In this document: in pieces, positions 17,580-25,356 of the stretch
Layout of the letters: each line of letters opens with the position of its first letter
Numbering within the stretch: the stretch's first letter is position 1
Source of the DNA: Stenotrophomonas indicatrix
GTDB taxonomy: Bacteria > Pseudomonadota > Gammaproteobacteria > Xanthomonadales > Xanthomonadaceae
Direction of reading: 5' to 3'
DNA length: 64,000 nucleotides
Assembly (NCBI GenBank): GCA_041545745.1
Contig: CP168152.1
Location: 1,796,001 to 1,860,000, forward strand
Position numbers and translations under genes: made by a program
Notes under the pieces: generated by a model
The model's database searches: none
The model's input: only the letters and a program-made list of their open reading frames with translations
What the model was told of the DNA's origin: nothing

Positions 17580-18005
17580 ATGCCTACTATCCGCCGCAGT
17601 GCCCTGGTCGAACATTCGGCCGCGCGCATGTTCGATCTGGTCAACGACGTCCAGGCCTATCCGCGCCGCTTCCGCTGGTGCTCCGATGCCCGCATCCTCG
17701 AGCAGGGCGAAGACCGGCTGGTCGCTCGCCTGGATCTGGGCCTGGGTTCGTTCAGTACCTGGTTCCAGACCGAAAACACCCTGCAACGTCCGCACAGCAT
17801 CGACATGCAGCTGCGCGAGGGGCCGTTCAAGCAACTGCACGGCCGCTGGGAATTCCATGCCCTGGCCGAAGATGCCTGCAAGGTCACTCTCACCCTGGAC
17901 TTCGAACCGAGCTCACGCCTGCTGGGCCCGGCGCTGGCGATCGGCTTCCAGGGGTTGGCCGATCGCATGGTCAACGATTTCGTCCGCGTCGCCGACGAGG
18001 GCTGA
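17580..18005 (+). CDS. ratA: RatA/YfjG family START-like protein
   Basis: A 141-aa protein of the polyketide-cyclase/START fold. It shows family text from the start ([20 protein letters not shown]), [12 protein letters not shown] and [16 protein letters not shown]. coli RatA was described as inhibiting ribosome subunit association, while mitochondrial relatives (Coq10) bind ubiquinone; either role is inference here. The next gene rnfH starts 3 bases after the stop, so they form an operon. Confidence 0.88.
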   Translation: MPTIRRSALVEHSAARMFDLVNDVQAYPRRFRWCSDARILEQGEDRLVARLDLGLGSFSTWFQTENTLQRPHSIDMQLREGPFKQLHGRWEFHALAEDACKVTLTLDFEPSSRLLGPALAIGFQGLADRMVNDFVRVADEG

Positions 18006-18008
18006 ACG

Positions 18009-18266
18009 ATGATCGAGGTCGAGGTCGTGCTGGCCTGGCCACAACGGGTGCTGTCGCGCCGGCTGCAGCTGGAGGAAGGGGCGACCGTGGCTGATGCAGT
18101 GGCAGCGGCCCGGCTCGAAGGCAGCGCCGACTGTCCGGCTGCTGCGGTGCATGGCGTACTGGCGCGGCCGCAGCAGGTGCTGCTGGATGGCGATCGTGTC
18201 GAGCTGCTGCGTGTCCTGCAGGCCGACCCGAAGGACAACCGCCGGCGTCGCGCGCGCGGCGGATGA
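18009..18266 (+). CDS. rnfH: RnfH family ubiquitin-like-fold protein
   Basis: An 85-aa protein with the RnfH text: IEVEVVLAWPQRVLSRRLQL, GATVADAVAAARLEG, a GD.VELLR motif and a basic end (ADPKDNRRRRARGG). The fold is beta-grasp, and RnfH/RatB is normally encoded right after ratA, as here. Molecular role is not settled. Confidence 0.88.
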   Translation: MIEVEVVLAWPQRVLSRRLQLEEGATVADAVAAARLEGSADCPAAAVHGVLARPQQVLLDGDRVELLRVLQADPKDNRRRRARGG

Positions 18267-18302
18267 TCCTCAAGACCCGTCCCGAAGGACGGGCAGGGTG
18301 GC

Positions 18303-18698
18303 TCAGCGGCCGCCCTTCTTCTTCTTGTCCTTCGGCAGATTGCGGCCGAACTGGCGCACGGTCTGCTGGGCAAGGGCCTTGTCGTTGGCCGGGAAGTAAT
18401 CGCCATCCCAACGGGTGACCACGTCATTCTCGAAGTACACGACGAAATTCTTCACGTCGGTACGGCCCAGGCGGTTCACGCGCTCGGTCGAGGTGTAGTC
18501 CCAGCGCTGGGCGTGGAACGGGTCCGGCACCGAGGGGGTACCCAGCAGGGCGTTGACCTGCTGCTTGCTCTGCCCGACCTGCAGCTTGGCCACGGCATCT
18601 TCCCGGATCAGGTTGCCCTGGTAGATGGGTTGCTTGTAGATGATGCCGCACCCGGTGGTGGACAAGGCAACGGCGGCGACCAACAGGAGATTGCGCAT
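18303..18698 (-). CDS. bamE: Outer-membrane assembly factor BamE
   Basis: BamE is a small lipoprotein of the BAM beta-barrel insertion complex. The 131-aa product has a lipobox ending in TTGC (Cys17), then YKQPIYQGNLI, QVGQSKQQVNALLGTPSVPDPF and WDYTST, all family text. The C-terminal tail is lysine-rich (KDKKKKGGR), a Xanthomonadaceae-like extension. It is divergent from fur, an arrangement also common in Pseudomonas. Confidence 0.92.
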   Translation of the reverse strand: MRNLLLVAAVALSTTGCGIIYKQPIYQGNLIREDAVAKLQVGQSKQQVNALLGTPSVPDPFHAQRWDYTSTERVNRLGRTDVKNFVVYFENDVVTRWDGDYFPANDKALAQQTVRQFGRNLPKDKKKKGGR

Positions 18699-18801
18699 CG
18701 GGACTGGCGGTTGGGGAAATCAATCCGATGATACACTCCCGGCGTGCCACCGCGACCCAATCCGAGGCAGCTGGCGCTAAATCGCCAATGAACGGAGACC
18801 T

Positions 18802-19209
18802 ATGGAAACCCACGACCTGCGTAAAGTCGGCCTGAAGGTGACCCATCCGCGGATGCGGATCCTGGCGCTGCTCGAGCAGCGCAATGCCCAGCACCACATG
18901 ACCGCCGAAGACATCTACCGCCAGCTGCTGGAGCATGGCGACGAGATCGGCCTGGCCACGGTGTACCGGGTGCTGACCCAGTTCGAGGCCGCCGGCCTCG
19001 TGCTCAAGCACAATTTTGAAGGCGGCCAGGCCGTCTACGAACTCGACCGCGGCGGCCACCACGACCACATGGTCGACGTGGACAGCGGCAAGATCATCGA
19101 GTTCGAAAGTACCGAGATCGAAGACCTGCAGCGCAAGATCGCTGCCGACCACGGCTACGAGCTGGAAGAGCACTCGCTGGTGCTGTACGTGCGCAAGAAG
19201 CGCAAGTAA
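18802..19209 (+). CDS. fur: Ferric uptake regulator Fur
   Basis: Fur is the iron-responsive repressor of siderophore and uptake genes. The 135-aa protein has the winged helix (LRKVGLKVTHPRMRILALLE, LATVYRVLTQFEAAGLVLKH) and the metal and dimer region with HHDHMVDVDSGKIIEFES. The CxxC pair of E. coli Fur is replaced by non-cysteines here, so this Fur lacks that structural zinc site, as some other gammaproteobacterial Furs do. The intergenic region to bamE contains GATACACT, a possible -10. A strong terminator follows. Confidence 0.95.
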   Translation: METHDLRKVGLKVTHPRMRILALLEQRNAQHHMTAEDIYRQLLEHGDEIGLATVYRVLTQFEAAGLVLKHNFEGGQAVYELDRGGHHDHMVDVDSGKIIEFESTEIEDLQRKIAADHGYELEEHSLVLYVRKKRK

Positions 19210-19234
19210 GCCCCGCAGCCAGCTGATTGCGACG

Positions 19235-19260
19235 AAACCCCGGGCATGCCCGGGGTTTTT
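19235..19260 (+). terminator. Intrinsic terminator of fur
   Basis: CCCCGGGC, CAT and GCCCGGGG form a near-perfect hairpin directly followed by TTTTT, 25 bases after the fur stop. The A-run on its left makes it potentially bidirectional for the convergent esterase gene. Confidence 0.88.
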
Positions 19261-19272
19261 GCTTGTCTGGCC

Positions 19273-20532
19273 TCAGCGTAGCAGTAGATCCACGCCATGC
19301 GTGGATGGCCCCATCAGGACCTCCAGATCCACCGCCTCGGCCATCGCCCGGTTGCCGGCGTCACCGGGGTGCAGGTGATCGCCGGAGTCATAGGCAGCCG
19401 CCATCCGTGAAGGATCGGCCGGATCGCGCAGGGCCGCGTCGAGGTCGATCACCGCATCGAACGGACTATCCGTGCGCAGCCAGGCATTGAGCTGCCGGCG
19501 CTGGGCATCCTTGCCAGGGGCGTAGTAGTCGTCCAGCGGTGTGCCGGGCAGGGCGCCTGCAAACGGCGTCAGGGTCGCGCCAAGGATGCGCAGGCCGCGT
19601 GCATGGGCGCGTTCGGCCAGCTCGCGATACCCGGCCTGCAGTTCGGTCAGCGTGGGCTGGGCCTGGTTCCGGGCGAACGCGGTGCCCGGCCAGCTGATGT
19701 CGTTGATGCCGATCAGCACGATCACACTGGCGAGGCCGGGCTGGTCGAGCACGTCACGTTGGAAGCGCTTGAGGGCCGAATCACCCATGCCATCGCGCAG
19801 CAACCGACCTCCGGAAATGCCGGCATTGACCACTGCCACCCCTTCTGGCGCCAGCCGCGCGGCGAGATGATCGGTCCAGCGCTGGTCCTGATCGAGGCTG
19901 GCGGTGGCGCCATCGGTGATCGAATCGCCGATCACCACCACACTGCGCGCGCTGGCCGCGGCCTCGACCTCGATGCCCGACAGCAGCAGGCGGGCCGTGG
20001 TGCTGTTGGCGCCGTGCAGTGCGGGCCATTGATGCTGGTCACCCGGCGCAATCCAACTGGTCTGCCGCCCGTCCCAATGGAAGGTCTGCAGCGGCGTGGG
20101 GTCGGGCAGGTAGACGCTGACCTGCAAGGCCTGCCGATCAGCAGTGGGAAGGGGGAGCGGATCGCTCAGGCGGTCCTGCCCCGGCGCAATCACGACCCCG
20201 GGCTGGCCGTCGAAGCGCAGCGGCTGCGGCGTGTCACCCGTCTGTGCAGCGACGCTGGCAGCGCCGATCCGCAACGGTCGGGTGCCATAGGCATTGCTCA
20301 GCCGGACCCGCAGGCGCGCCCCGCCCAGGCTGATGCGAGCGCTCTGCCGGAAGGTCTGGGCCTGCAGTTGGCCAGGGACGAGGGTAGGGAACAGGAAATC
20401 TGCGCTCCATACCGGCTGCGGGCTGGCTTGCCAGCTGGCGACCCAGTGCGGCGCGGGTGACGCGGGTGACGCGGCGGCGGCGCCGGAGAGGGCAAGCAGG
20501 GCGGTGGCGGTCAGTTGGCTCAGGCGATTCAT
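19273..20532 (-). CDS. Secreted SGNH/GDSL esterase
   Basis: The 419-aa product has a signal peptide (LTATALLALSGAAAASPA) and an N-terminal beta-rich domain before the SGNH hydrolase domain. Catalytic blocks are clear: GDSITDG (Ser nucleophile), the Gly in NAGISGGRLL, GINDISWPG (Asn) and DHLHPGDAGN (Asp and His). Such enzymes hydrolyse acyl or acetyl esters, often on polysaccharides. Its last residues STHGVDLLL are encoded by a GTAG repeat at 19284-19307, so the repeat forms the gene's 3' end. It is divergent from a LysR regulator that may control it. Confidence 0.85.
   Translation of the reverse strand: MNRLSQLTATALLALSGAAAASPASPAPHWVASWQASPQPVWSADFLFPTLVPGQLQAQTFRQSARISLGGARLRVRLSNAYGTRPLRIGAASVAAQTGDTPQPLRFDGQPGVVIAPGQDRLSDPLPLPTADRQALQVSVYLPDPTPLQTFHWDGRQTSWIAPGDQHQWPALHGANSTTARLLLSGIEVEAAASARSVVVIGDSITDGATASLDQDQRWTDHLAARLAPEGVAVVNAGISGGRLLRDGMGDSALKRFQRDVLDQPGLASVIVLIGINDISWPGTAFARNQAQPTLTELQAGYRELAERAHARGLRILGATLTPFAGALPGTPLDDYYAPGKDAQRRQLNAWLRTDSPFDAVIDLDAALRDPADPSRMAAAYDSGDHLHPGDAGNRAMAEAVDLEVLMGPSTHGVDLLLR
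19284..19307 (+). repeat. SMAG/GTAG palindromic repeat overlapping the esterase 3' end
   Basis: A GTAG head followed by the stem ATCCACGC/GCGTGGAT around CAT. The sequence is identical to copies at 21624, 21670, 28635, 50674 and 63358. This copy lies inside coding sequence and supplies the last codons of the esterase. Confidence 0.85.
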
Positions 20533-20629
20533 CGGAATGACCCGGTGGGAGGGACGGCCATGGTGCGTCCGCGCTCACCTGTGAACTAGACTGCGCATGG
20601 ACAATCATCTGTGAATCAAATTCATTTTC

Positions 20630-21547
20630 ATGGCACGCACCGACATCAACCGATCCGGCGAACTGGAAGTGTTCGTGCGGGTCATCGAGACCGGCGGCTT
20701 TTCCGCTGCCGCCCGCAGCCTGGAGATGACGCCGTCGGCGGTCAGCAAGCTGGTTGCGCGCCTGGAGCAGCGGCTGGGTACGCGCCTGCTGCAGCGCTCC
20801 ACCCGCCAGTTGCAGCTGACCCCGGAGGGGTGTGCGTTCTATGAGCGCGGCCTGCGCGTGCTGGCTGATCTGGAAGAGGCTGAACGCTGCGCCAGTGCCC
20901 ACAGCGAGCCGCGCGGGCGGCTGCGGGTGAATGCCAACGTGCCGTTCGGCCAGCACTTCCTGCTGCCGCTGCTGCCGGAATTCCTGCAGCGGCACCCGCA
21001 GGTGGGGGTGGACCTGACCCTGACCGACGAAGTGATCGATCTGCTGGAGCAGCGCACCGACGTGGCGGTGCGGGCTGGCCCGTTGAAGAGCTCCAGCCTG
21101 GTCGCGCGCCGGCTGGGGGCAACGCGGATGATGATCGTGGCGGCACCGGCCTATGTGGCACGACACGGATTGCCGGGCGATGTCGACGCGCTGCTGGCGC
21201 ACAACCGGCTGGATATCGGCCACGCACGGTCGGTGCAGGGCTGGCCGCTGTTGCAGGACGGGCAGGAGCAGCGGGTGCTGCCCAGCGGAAATGCGCGCGC
21301 CAGCAATGGGGATGCGCTGCGTCAGCTGGTGCTGGGCGGGCTGGGCATGGCCCGGCTGGCGGCGTTCCAGGTGCAGGCCGACATCGGCGCAGGGCGGTTG
21401 TTGCCGGTGCTGGAGGACGCCAACCCGGGCGACCTCGAAGAGGTGCACGCCGTGTTCCTGGGGCAGGGCGGTTACCTGCCGCTGCGGGTGCGCGCGTTCC
21501 TCGATTTCCTGGTGGAGAAGGTCGACCTGACGCAGCCGCGAGGGTAG
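20630..21547 (+). CDS. LysR-family transcriptional regulator
   Basis: The 305-aa protein has the N-terminal winged HTH typical of the family (LEVFVRVIETGGFSAAARSL, SAVSKLVARLEQRLGTRLLQR) and a periplasmic-binding-like effector domain (RLRVNANVPFGQHFLLPLLPEF, RTDVAVRAGPL, LVARRLGATRMMIVAAPAYV). The group resembles DNA-binding LysRs that control neighbouring oxidoreductases or esterases. The divergent GDSL esterase, 97 bases away, is the likeliest target. Effector unknown. Confidence 0.85.
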   Translation: MARTDINRSGELEVFVRVIETGGFSAAARSLEMTPSAVSKLVARLEQRLGTRLLQRSTRQLQLTPEGCAFYERGLRVLADLEEAERCASAHSEPRGRLRVNANVPFGQHFLLPLLPEFLQRHPQVGVDLTLTDEVIDLLEQRTDVAVRAGPLKSSSLVARRLGATRMMIVAAPAYVARHGLPGDVDALLAHNRLDIGHARSVQGWPLLQDGQEQRVLPSGNARASNGDALRQLVLGGLGMARLAAFQVQADIGAGRLLPVLEDANPGDLEEVHAVFLGQGGYLPLRVRAFLDFLVEKVDLTQPRG

Positions 21548-21621
21548 TGCCGGCCGCTGGCCGGCAACCTCACGATCTTCGTCCACCCGCATCGGGTTGC
21601 CGGCCAGCGGCCGGCACTACC
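21544..21621. repeat. Inverted pair of GTAG-type repeats (GCCGGC stem)
   Basis: GTAGTGCCGGCC GCT GGCCGGCA at 21544 and its inverse ending GGCACTAC at 21621 face each other across about 30 bases. It is a different stem from the ATCCACGC type but has the same GTAG head. The first four bases overlap the LysR stop region. Confidence 0.8.
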
Positions 21622-21623
21622 CG

Positions 21624-21693
21624 TAGATCCACGCCATGCGTGGATGACATGCGTGGATGAACCGTGCAGTAGATCCACGCCATGCGTGGATGA
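21624..21693 (+). repeat. Tandem pair of SMAG/GTAG repeats with a partial third stem
   Basis: Two identical GTAG-ATCCACGC-CAT-GCGTGGAT copies lie at 21624-21647 and 21670-21693. Between them ACATGCGTGGATG (21648-21660) is a half copy, suggesting slippage. They lie between the 3' ends of the LysR gene and recN. Confidence 0.85.
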
Positions 21694-21732
21694 ATGCCCG
21701 CCATTCACGCGCGCCAGCAGGCGTGCAGGGGC

Positions 21733-23394
21733 CTACACCTGCAACAGCTTGCGCGCGGCGGCGCGGGCTTCCTTGCTCACTTCCACGCCACCCAGCATGC
21801 GCGCCAGCTCTTCCTCGCGCGCCTTGGTGTCAAGCTTCTCCACCGAGCTCTGGGTCATGCCTTCCACCGGCGCCTTGCTGACCCGATAGTGCGCGTGGCC
21901 CTTGGAGGCAACCTGCGGAAGATGGGTCACGCACAGCACCTGACGCTTTTCGCCGAGGGCGCGCAGCTTCTGGCCGACGATGTCAGCCACCGCGCCACCG
22001 ATGCCGGAATCGACTTCGTCGAACACCATGGTCGGTACCGCGTCGAGGTCGAGCGCGGCCACTTCGATGGCCAGCGAAATGCGTGACAGCTCGCCACCGG
22101 AAGCGACCTTGCGCAACGCACGCAGCGGCTGGCCGGCATTGGCTGCCACCAGGAATTCAACGCGCTCGGCGCCCTGCGGGTCCGGCTTGCCGTTGTCCTG
22201 CGGCTCCAGTTCGATCAGGAACTGGCCGCCGCCCATGCCCAGTTCGGCGATGATGCCGGTGGTGGTGGCCGACAGCTCGGCAGCAGCGGTGCGGCGGCTG
22301 GTGGTCAGTGCCGCGGCCTCGACGCGCCACGCCGCTGCCGCCTTTTCGATCTCGCCGGCCAAGCGCTGCAGGCGTTCGTCGGCGCCGCGCAGCTGTTCCA
22401 CTTCGGCGTGCATGCGCTCGCGCTGCGTGCCCAGCTCGTCCATCGGAACGCGATGCTTGCGTGCCAGATCGTGCAGGCGGCCCAGACGGCGCTCGTTCTC
22501 CTCGAACTGGTCCGGGTCGGCATCCAGGTCGTCATGTACCCGGTCGAGCAGGGCCAGGGCTTCGTGCAGCTGGATGGAGGCGCTGTCGATCAAGGCATCG
22601 ACGTCGCCCAGGCGCGGGTCATGTTCGGCCACCCTGGCCAGTTCATGCCGGACCTGCTGCAGCAGATCGAGCGCCGAGTGGCCTTCGTCACCGTTGAGCT
22701 GGTCCGTAGCTGTCTGGCAGGCGCTCAACAGGGCGCTGGCATGCGCCTGGCGGCGATGGCTGGCGCCGAGCGCGGTGATCGACTCCGGTTCCAGATCCTC
22801 ACGGTCCATTTCGCGCAGCTGGTGTTCGAGGAAGCCGATGCGGTCACTCACATCGCCCTGTTGCGACAGTGCCAGGGATTCATCGACCAGCGCCTGCCAG
22901 GTGGCGGCAGCACGGCGCACCTGGCGGCGTTCGCTTTCATTGCGGGCATAGGCGTCCAGCAGGGCCAGCTGCGACGGACGCGTCAGCAGGGCCTGCTGCT
23001 CGTGCTGGCCATGGATCTCCACCAGCAGTCCGGCCAGGTCGGCCAGCTGTGCCAGCGTGACCGGGCGGCCGTTGATCCACGAGCGTGAGCCGCCGTCGGC
23101 GCGGATCACGCGGCGCAGCTGGCATTGGTCTTCATCGTCCAGCTCGTTGCTGGCCAGCCACTGGCGGGCGGCCTGCAGCTGGTCCAGCGCGAACTCGGCC
23201 GACAGTTCGGCCCTGGCAGCGCCATGGCGCACCACGCCACTGTCGGCGCGCAGGCCGGACAGGAAGCCCAGGGCGTCGACCATCAGCGACTTGCCTGCGC
23301 CGGTCTCGCCCGAAACCACGGTCATGCCCGGCCCGAACTCCAGTTCGGTGGCGCGGACGACGGCGAAATCCTTGATTGAAAGATGTCTGAGCAT
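21733..23394 (-). CDS. recN: DNA repair protein RecN
   Basis: RecN is an SMC-like ATPase in double-strand break repair. The 553-aa protein begins MLRHLSIKDFAVV, has Walker A GETGAGKSLMVDAL, a long coiled-coil middle with alternating Glu/Arg/Leu-rich helices (residues about 150-350), and near the end the ABC signature region GGELSRISLAIEV and Walker B VPTMVFDEVDSGIGG. The length is normal. It is divergent from hrcA, as in many gammaproteobacteria. No clear LexA box was identified in the short gap. Confidence 0.95.
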   Translation of the reverse strand: MLRHLSIKDFAVVRATELEFGPGMTVVSGETGAGKSLMVDALGFLSGLRADSGVVRHGAARAELSAEFALDQLQAARQWLASNELDDEDQCQLRRVIRADGGSRSWINGRPVTLAQLADLAGLLVEIHGQHEQQALLTRPSQLALLDAYARNESERRQVRRAAATWQALVDESLALSQQGDVSDRIGFLEHQLREMDREDLEPESITALGASHRRQAHASALLSACQTATDQLNGDEGHSALDLLQQVRHELARVAEHDPRLGDVDALIDSASIQLHEALALLDRVHDDLDADPDQFEENERRLGRLHDLARKHRVPMDELGTQRERMHAEVEQLRGADERLQRLAGEIEKAAAAWRVEAAALTTSRRTAAAELSATTTGIIAELGMGGGQFLIELEPQDNGKPDPQGAERVEFLVAANAGQPLRALRKVASGGELSRISLAIEVAALDLDAVPTMVFDEVDSGIGGAVADIVGQKLRALGEKRQVLCVTHLPQVASKGHAHYRVSKAPVEGMTQSSVEKLDTKAREEELARMLGGVEVSKEARAAARKLLQV

Positions 23395-23454
23395 GGGTAA
23401 GGGGGTGTCTGCAGCCGCGCAACGCTAGCACGCGCGGCGGGGTCGTCCAATGAC

Positions 23455-23483
23455 TTGCCAAGGGGATGCGCCGCCATTATCTA
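23455..23483 (+). promoter_or_regulatory. Sigma70-like promoter of hrcA
   Basis: TTGCCA (23455-23460), a spacer of exactly 17 bases, and TATCTA (23478-23483) precede the hrcA ATG by 27 bases. The match to TTGACA/TATAAT is four of six in each box. No CIRCE inverted repeat is seen near it. Confidence 0.5.
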
Positions 23484-23509
23484 ATGTCCCTGTCTCACAG
23501 GTTGATTCC

Positions 23510-24574
23510 ATGCACGGTTCTCCCGACCAACTTGCCCCGCGCGCGCGGCACCTGCTGCGCACGCTGATCGCGCGCTACATCCAGGACGGCGAACCCGTGG
23601 GCTCGCAGACGCTGGCGCGCGTGGCCGGCCTGGAGGTCAGTCCCGCCACCATCCGCAACATCCTCGGTGACCTGGAAGACCTGGGCCTGCTGGCCTCGCC
23701 GCATACCTCGGCGGGCCGGATTCCGACCGCGCATGGCTACCGGGTGTTTGTCGACAGCCTGTTGCAGATGCAGCCGCCGGGCGAAGGGGAGCTGGCCCGG
23801 CTGCGTCAGGAGCTGGCCGGAGGCGGCAGCACCCAGGCCCTGCTTGGCAGCGCCTCGGAGCTGCTGTCGGCGATGAGTCATTTCGTTGGCGTGGTCAGCG
23901 CGCCACGGCGCGAGCAGTTCGCTTTCCGCCAGATCGATTTCGTGGCACTGGACGGGCGCCGGGTGCTGGCGATCCTGGTGTTTGCCGACAATGAGGTGCA
24001 GAACCGGGTGATCGAGACCCGCCAGGACTTCGCACCGGGGCAGCTGGAGCAGGTGGCCAACTACCTCAATGCCCACTTCGCCGGGCTGCCGCTGGCCGAG
24101 ATCCGTACCCGCCTGCTGCTGGAGCTCCGCGACGCGCGGTCCGAGCTGGAACAGGTGCTGGCGCACAGCATCGAGCTGGCCGAGCAGGCCCTGCAGCCGC
24201 CGGCCGACGACATGCTGGTGGCCGGCCAGACGCGTCTGATGGGGGTGCAGGACCTGTCCGACCTGGAGCGCCTGCGCGAGCTGTTCGAGCTGTTCTCCAG
24301 CAAGCGCGAGATCCTGCAGTTGCTGGAGCGGACCATCCAGGCCCCCGGCGTGCGCATCTTCATCGGCGAAGAAACCGGCGTGGTGCCCCTGCAGGGCGTC
24401 TCGCTGGTCACCGCGCCGTACACGGCCAATGGCCAGGTGCTGGGCGTGCTGGGCGTGATCGGGCCGAAACGGATGGCCTACGACCGCATGATCCCACTGG
24501 TGCAGGCCACCGCCGATGTGCTCGGTGCGGCCTTTTCGCCCGGCGGGCGAACGCCGGGTGCATCGGACGCTTGA
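23510..24574 (+). CDS. hrcA: Heat-inducible transcription repressor HrcA
   Basis: HrcA represses chaperone genes by binding CIRCE elements, with GroEL as co-factor. The 354-aa protein has the HTH text (LLRTLIARYIQDGEPVGSQT, SPATIRNILGDLEDLGLLAS, HTSAGRIPTAHGYRVFVD) and the C-terminal IFIGEETGV and GVIGPKRMAYDRMIPLV segments. The start at MHGSPDQ fits the family; an upstream in-frame codon is less likely. It heads hrcA-grpE-dnaK-dnaJ. No CIRCE is seen in this window, so its main target is probably elsewhere, for example groESL. Confidence 0.93.
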   Translation: MHGSPDQLAPRARHLLRTLIARYIQDGEPVGSQTLARVAGLEVSPATIRNILGDLEDLGLLASPHTSAGRIPTAHGYRVFVDSLLQMQPPGEGELARLRQELAGGGSTQALLGSASELLSAMSHFVGVVSAPRREQFAFRQIDFVALDGRRVLAILVFADNEVQNRVIETRQDFAPGQLEQVANYLNAHFAGLPLAEIRTRLLLELRDARSELEQVLAHSIELAEQALQPPADDMLVAGQTRLMGVQDLSDLERLRELFELFSSKREILQLLERTIQAPGVRIFIGEETGVVPLQGVSLVTAPYTANGQVLGVLGVIGPKRMAYDRMIPLVQATADVLGAAFSPGGRTPGASDA

Positions 24575-24596
24575 AACGCAGCATCCCGCCCACACT
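24570..24596 (+). promoter_or_regulatory. Candidate sigma32 promoter upstream of grpE
   Basis: CTTGAAA at 24570-24576 is a perfect sigma32 -35 element and overlaps the hrcA stop codon. After 12 bases CCCACACT (24589-24596) is a weaker -10. The position, just before grpE, makes sense for heat induction. The assignment rests on the match to consensus only. Confidence 0.45.
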
Positions 24597-24637
24597 AGGG
24601 TGGGTGGAGGCGGAGAGTGACCGCCAGGGACCCAGAC

Positions 24638-25153
24638 ATGAATCAAGATCAGCCAGACATCGCCGCCCAGCAGGCCGCCGCCGACGCAGCTGCCGCCGAG
24701 GGCGTCAACGAACAGATCGAACAGCTCCGTGCCGAAGTGGAGCAGGTCAAGGCCGAAGCGCTGCGAGAGCGCGCCGACCTGGACAACCAGCGCAAGCGCG
24801 TGGCCCGCGACATCGAGCAGGCGCGCAAGTTCGCCAACGAGAAGCTGCTGGGCGAGCTGCTGCCGGTATTCGACAGCCTCGATGCCGGCCTCAAGGCTGC
24901 CGGCGACGATGCCCATCCGCTTCGCGAGGGCCTGGAGCTGACCTACAAGCAGCTGCTGAAGGTCGCTGGTGACAACGGCCTGGTGCTGCTGGACCCGACC
25001 GGCCAGCCGTTCAACCCGGAACATCACCAGGCGATCAGCCAGGTCGCGGCCCCCGGCGCCGCCCCGGGCAGCGTGGTGACCGTGTTCCAGAAGGGCTACC
25101 TGCTCAACGAGCGCCTGCTGCGGCCGGCGCTGGTGGTGGTTGCCGCCGATTGA
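24638..25153 (+). CDS. grpE: Nucleotide exchange factor GrpE
   Basis: GrpE releases ADP from DnaK. The 171-aa product has an acidic, Ala/Gln-rich N-terminus, a long coiled coil ([38 protein letters not shown]), then the GrpE signature near the end ([34 protein letters not shown]). The ATG at 24638 is preferred; GTG at 24617 would add seven residues. It sits between hrcA and dnaK on the same strand. Confidence 0.95.
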   Translation: MNQDQPDIAAQQAAADAAAAEGVNEQIEQLRAEVEQVKAEALRERADLDNQRKRVARDIEQARKFANEKLLGELLPVFDSLDAGLKAAGDDAHPLREGLELTYKQLLKVAGDNGLVLLDPTGQPFNPEHHQAISQVAAPGAAPGSVVTVFQKGYLLNERLLRPALVVVAAD

Positions 25154-25263
25154 CCGCGGGCGCCGGGCGAGGCCTGGCGCGGGTTTTCCCGCCGCGACCG
25201 GGGCATCGGCACGACCGACGCTGAACGTGTTGGGCGAACGGAAACACAGCGTTCGGGGGATGG

Positions 25264-25292
25264 CTTGAATGTTCCACGAGCCTCCCCCACAT
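25264..25292 (+). promoter_or_regulatory. Candidate sigma32 promoter upstream of dnaK
   Basis: CTTGAAT at 25264-25270, then 14 bases, then CCCCACAT at 25285-25292. This is close to the sigma32 consensus CTTGAAA / CCCCATNT. It lies 64 bases before the dnaK start in an unusually long (203-base) gap between grpE and dnaK, supporting a separate heat-shock promoter for dnaK. Confidence 0.5.
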
Positions 25293-25356
25293 CCCATTCA
25301 TCCACCGGCCGAACGGCCGGACTGACAAAAACAACATCCTTCAAGGAGTCTCCCCC

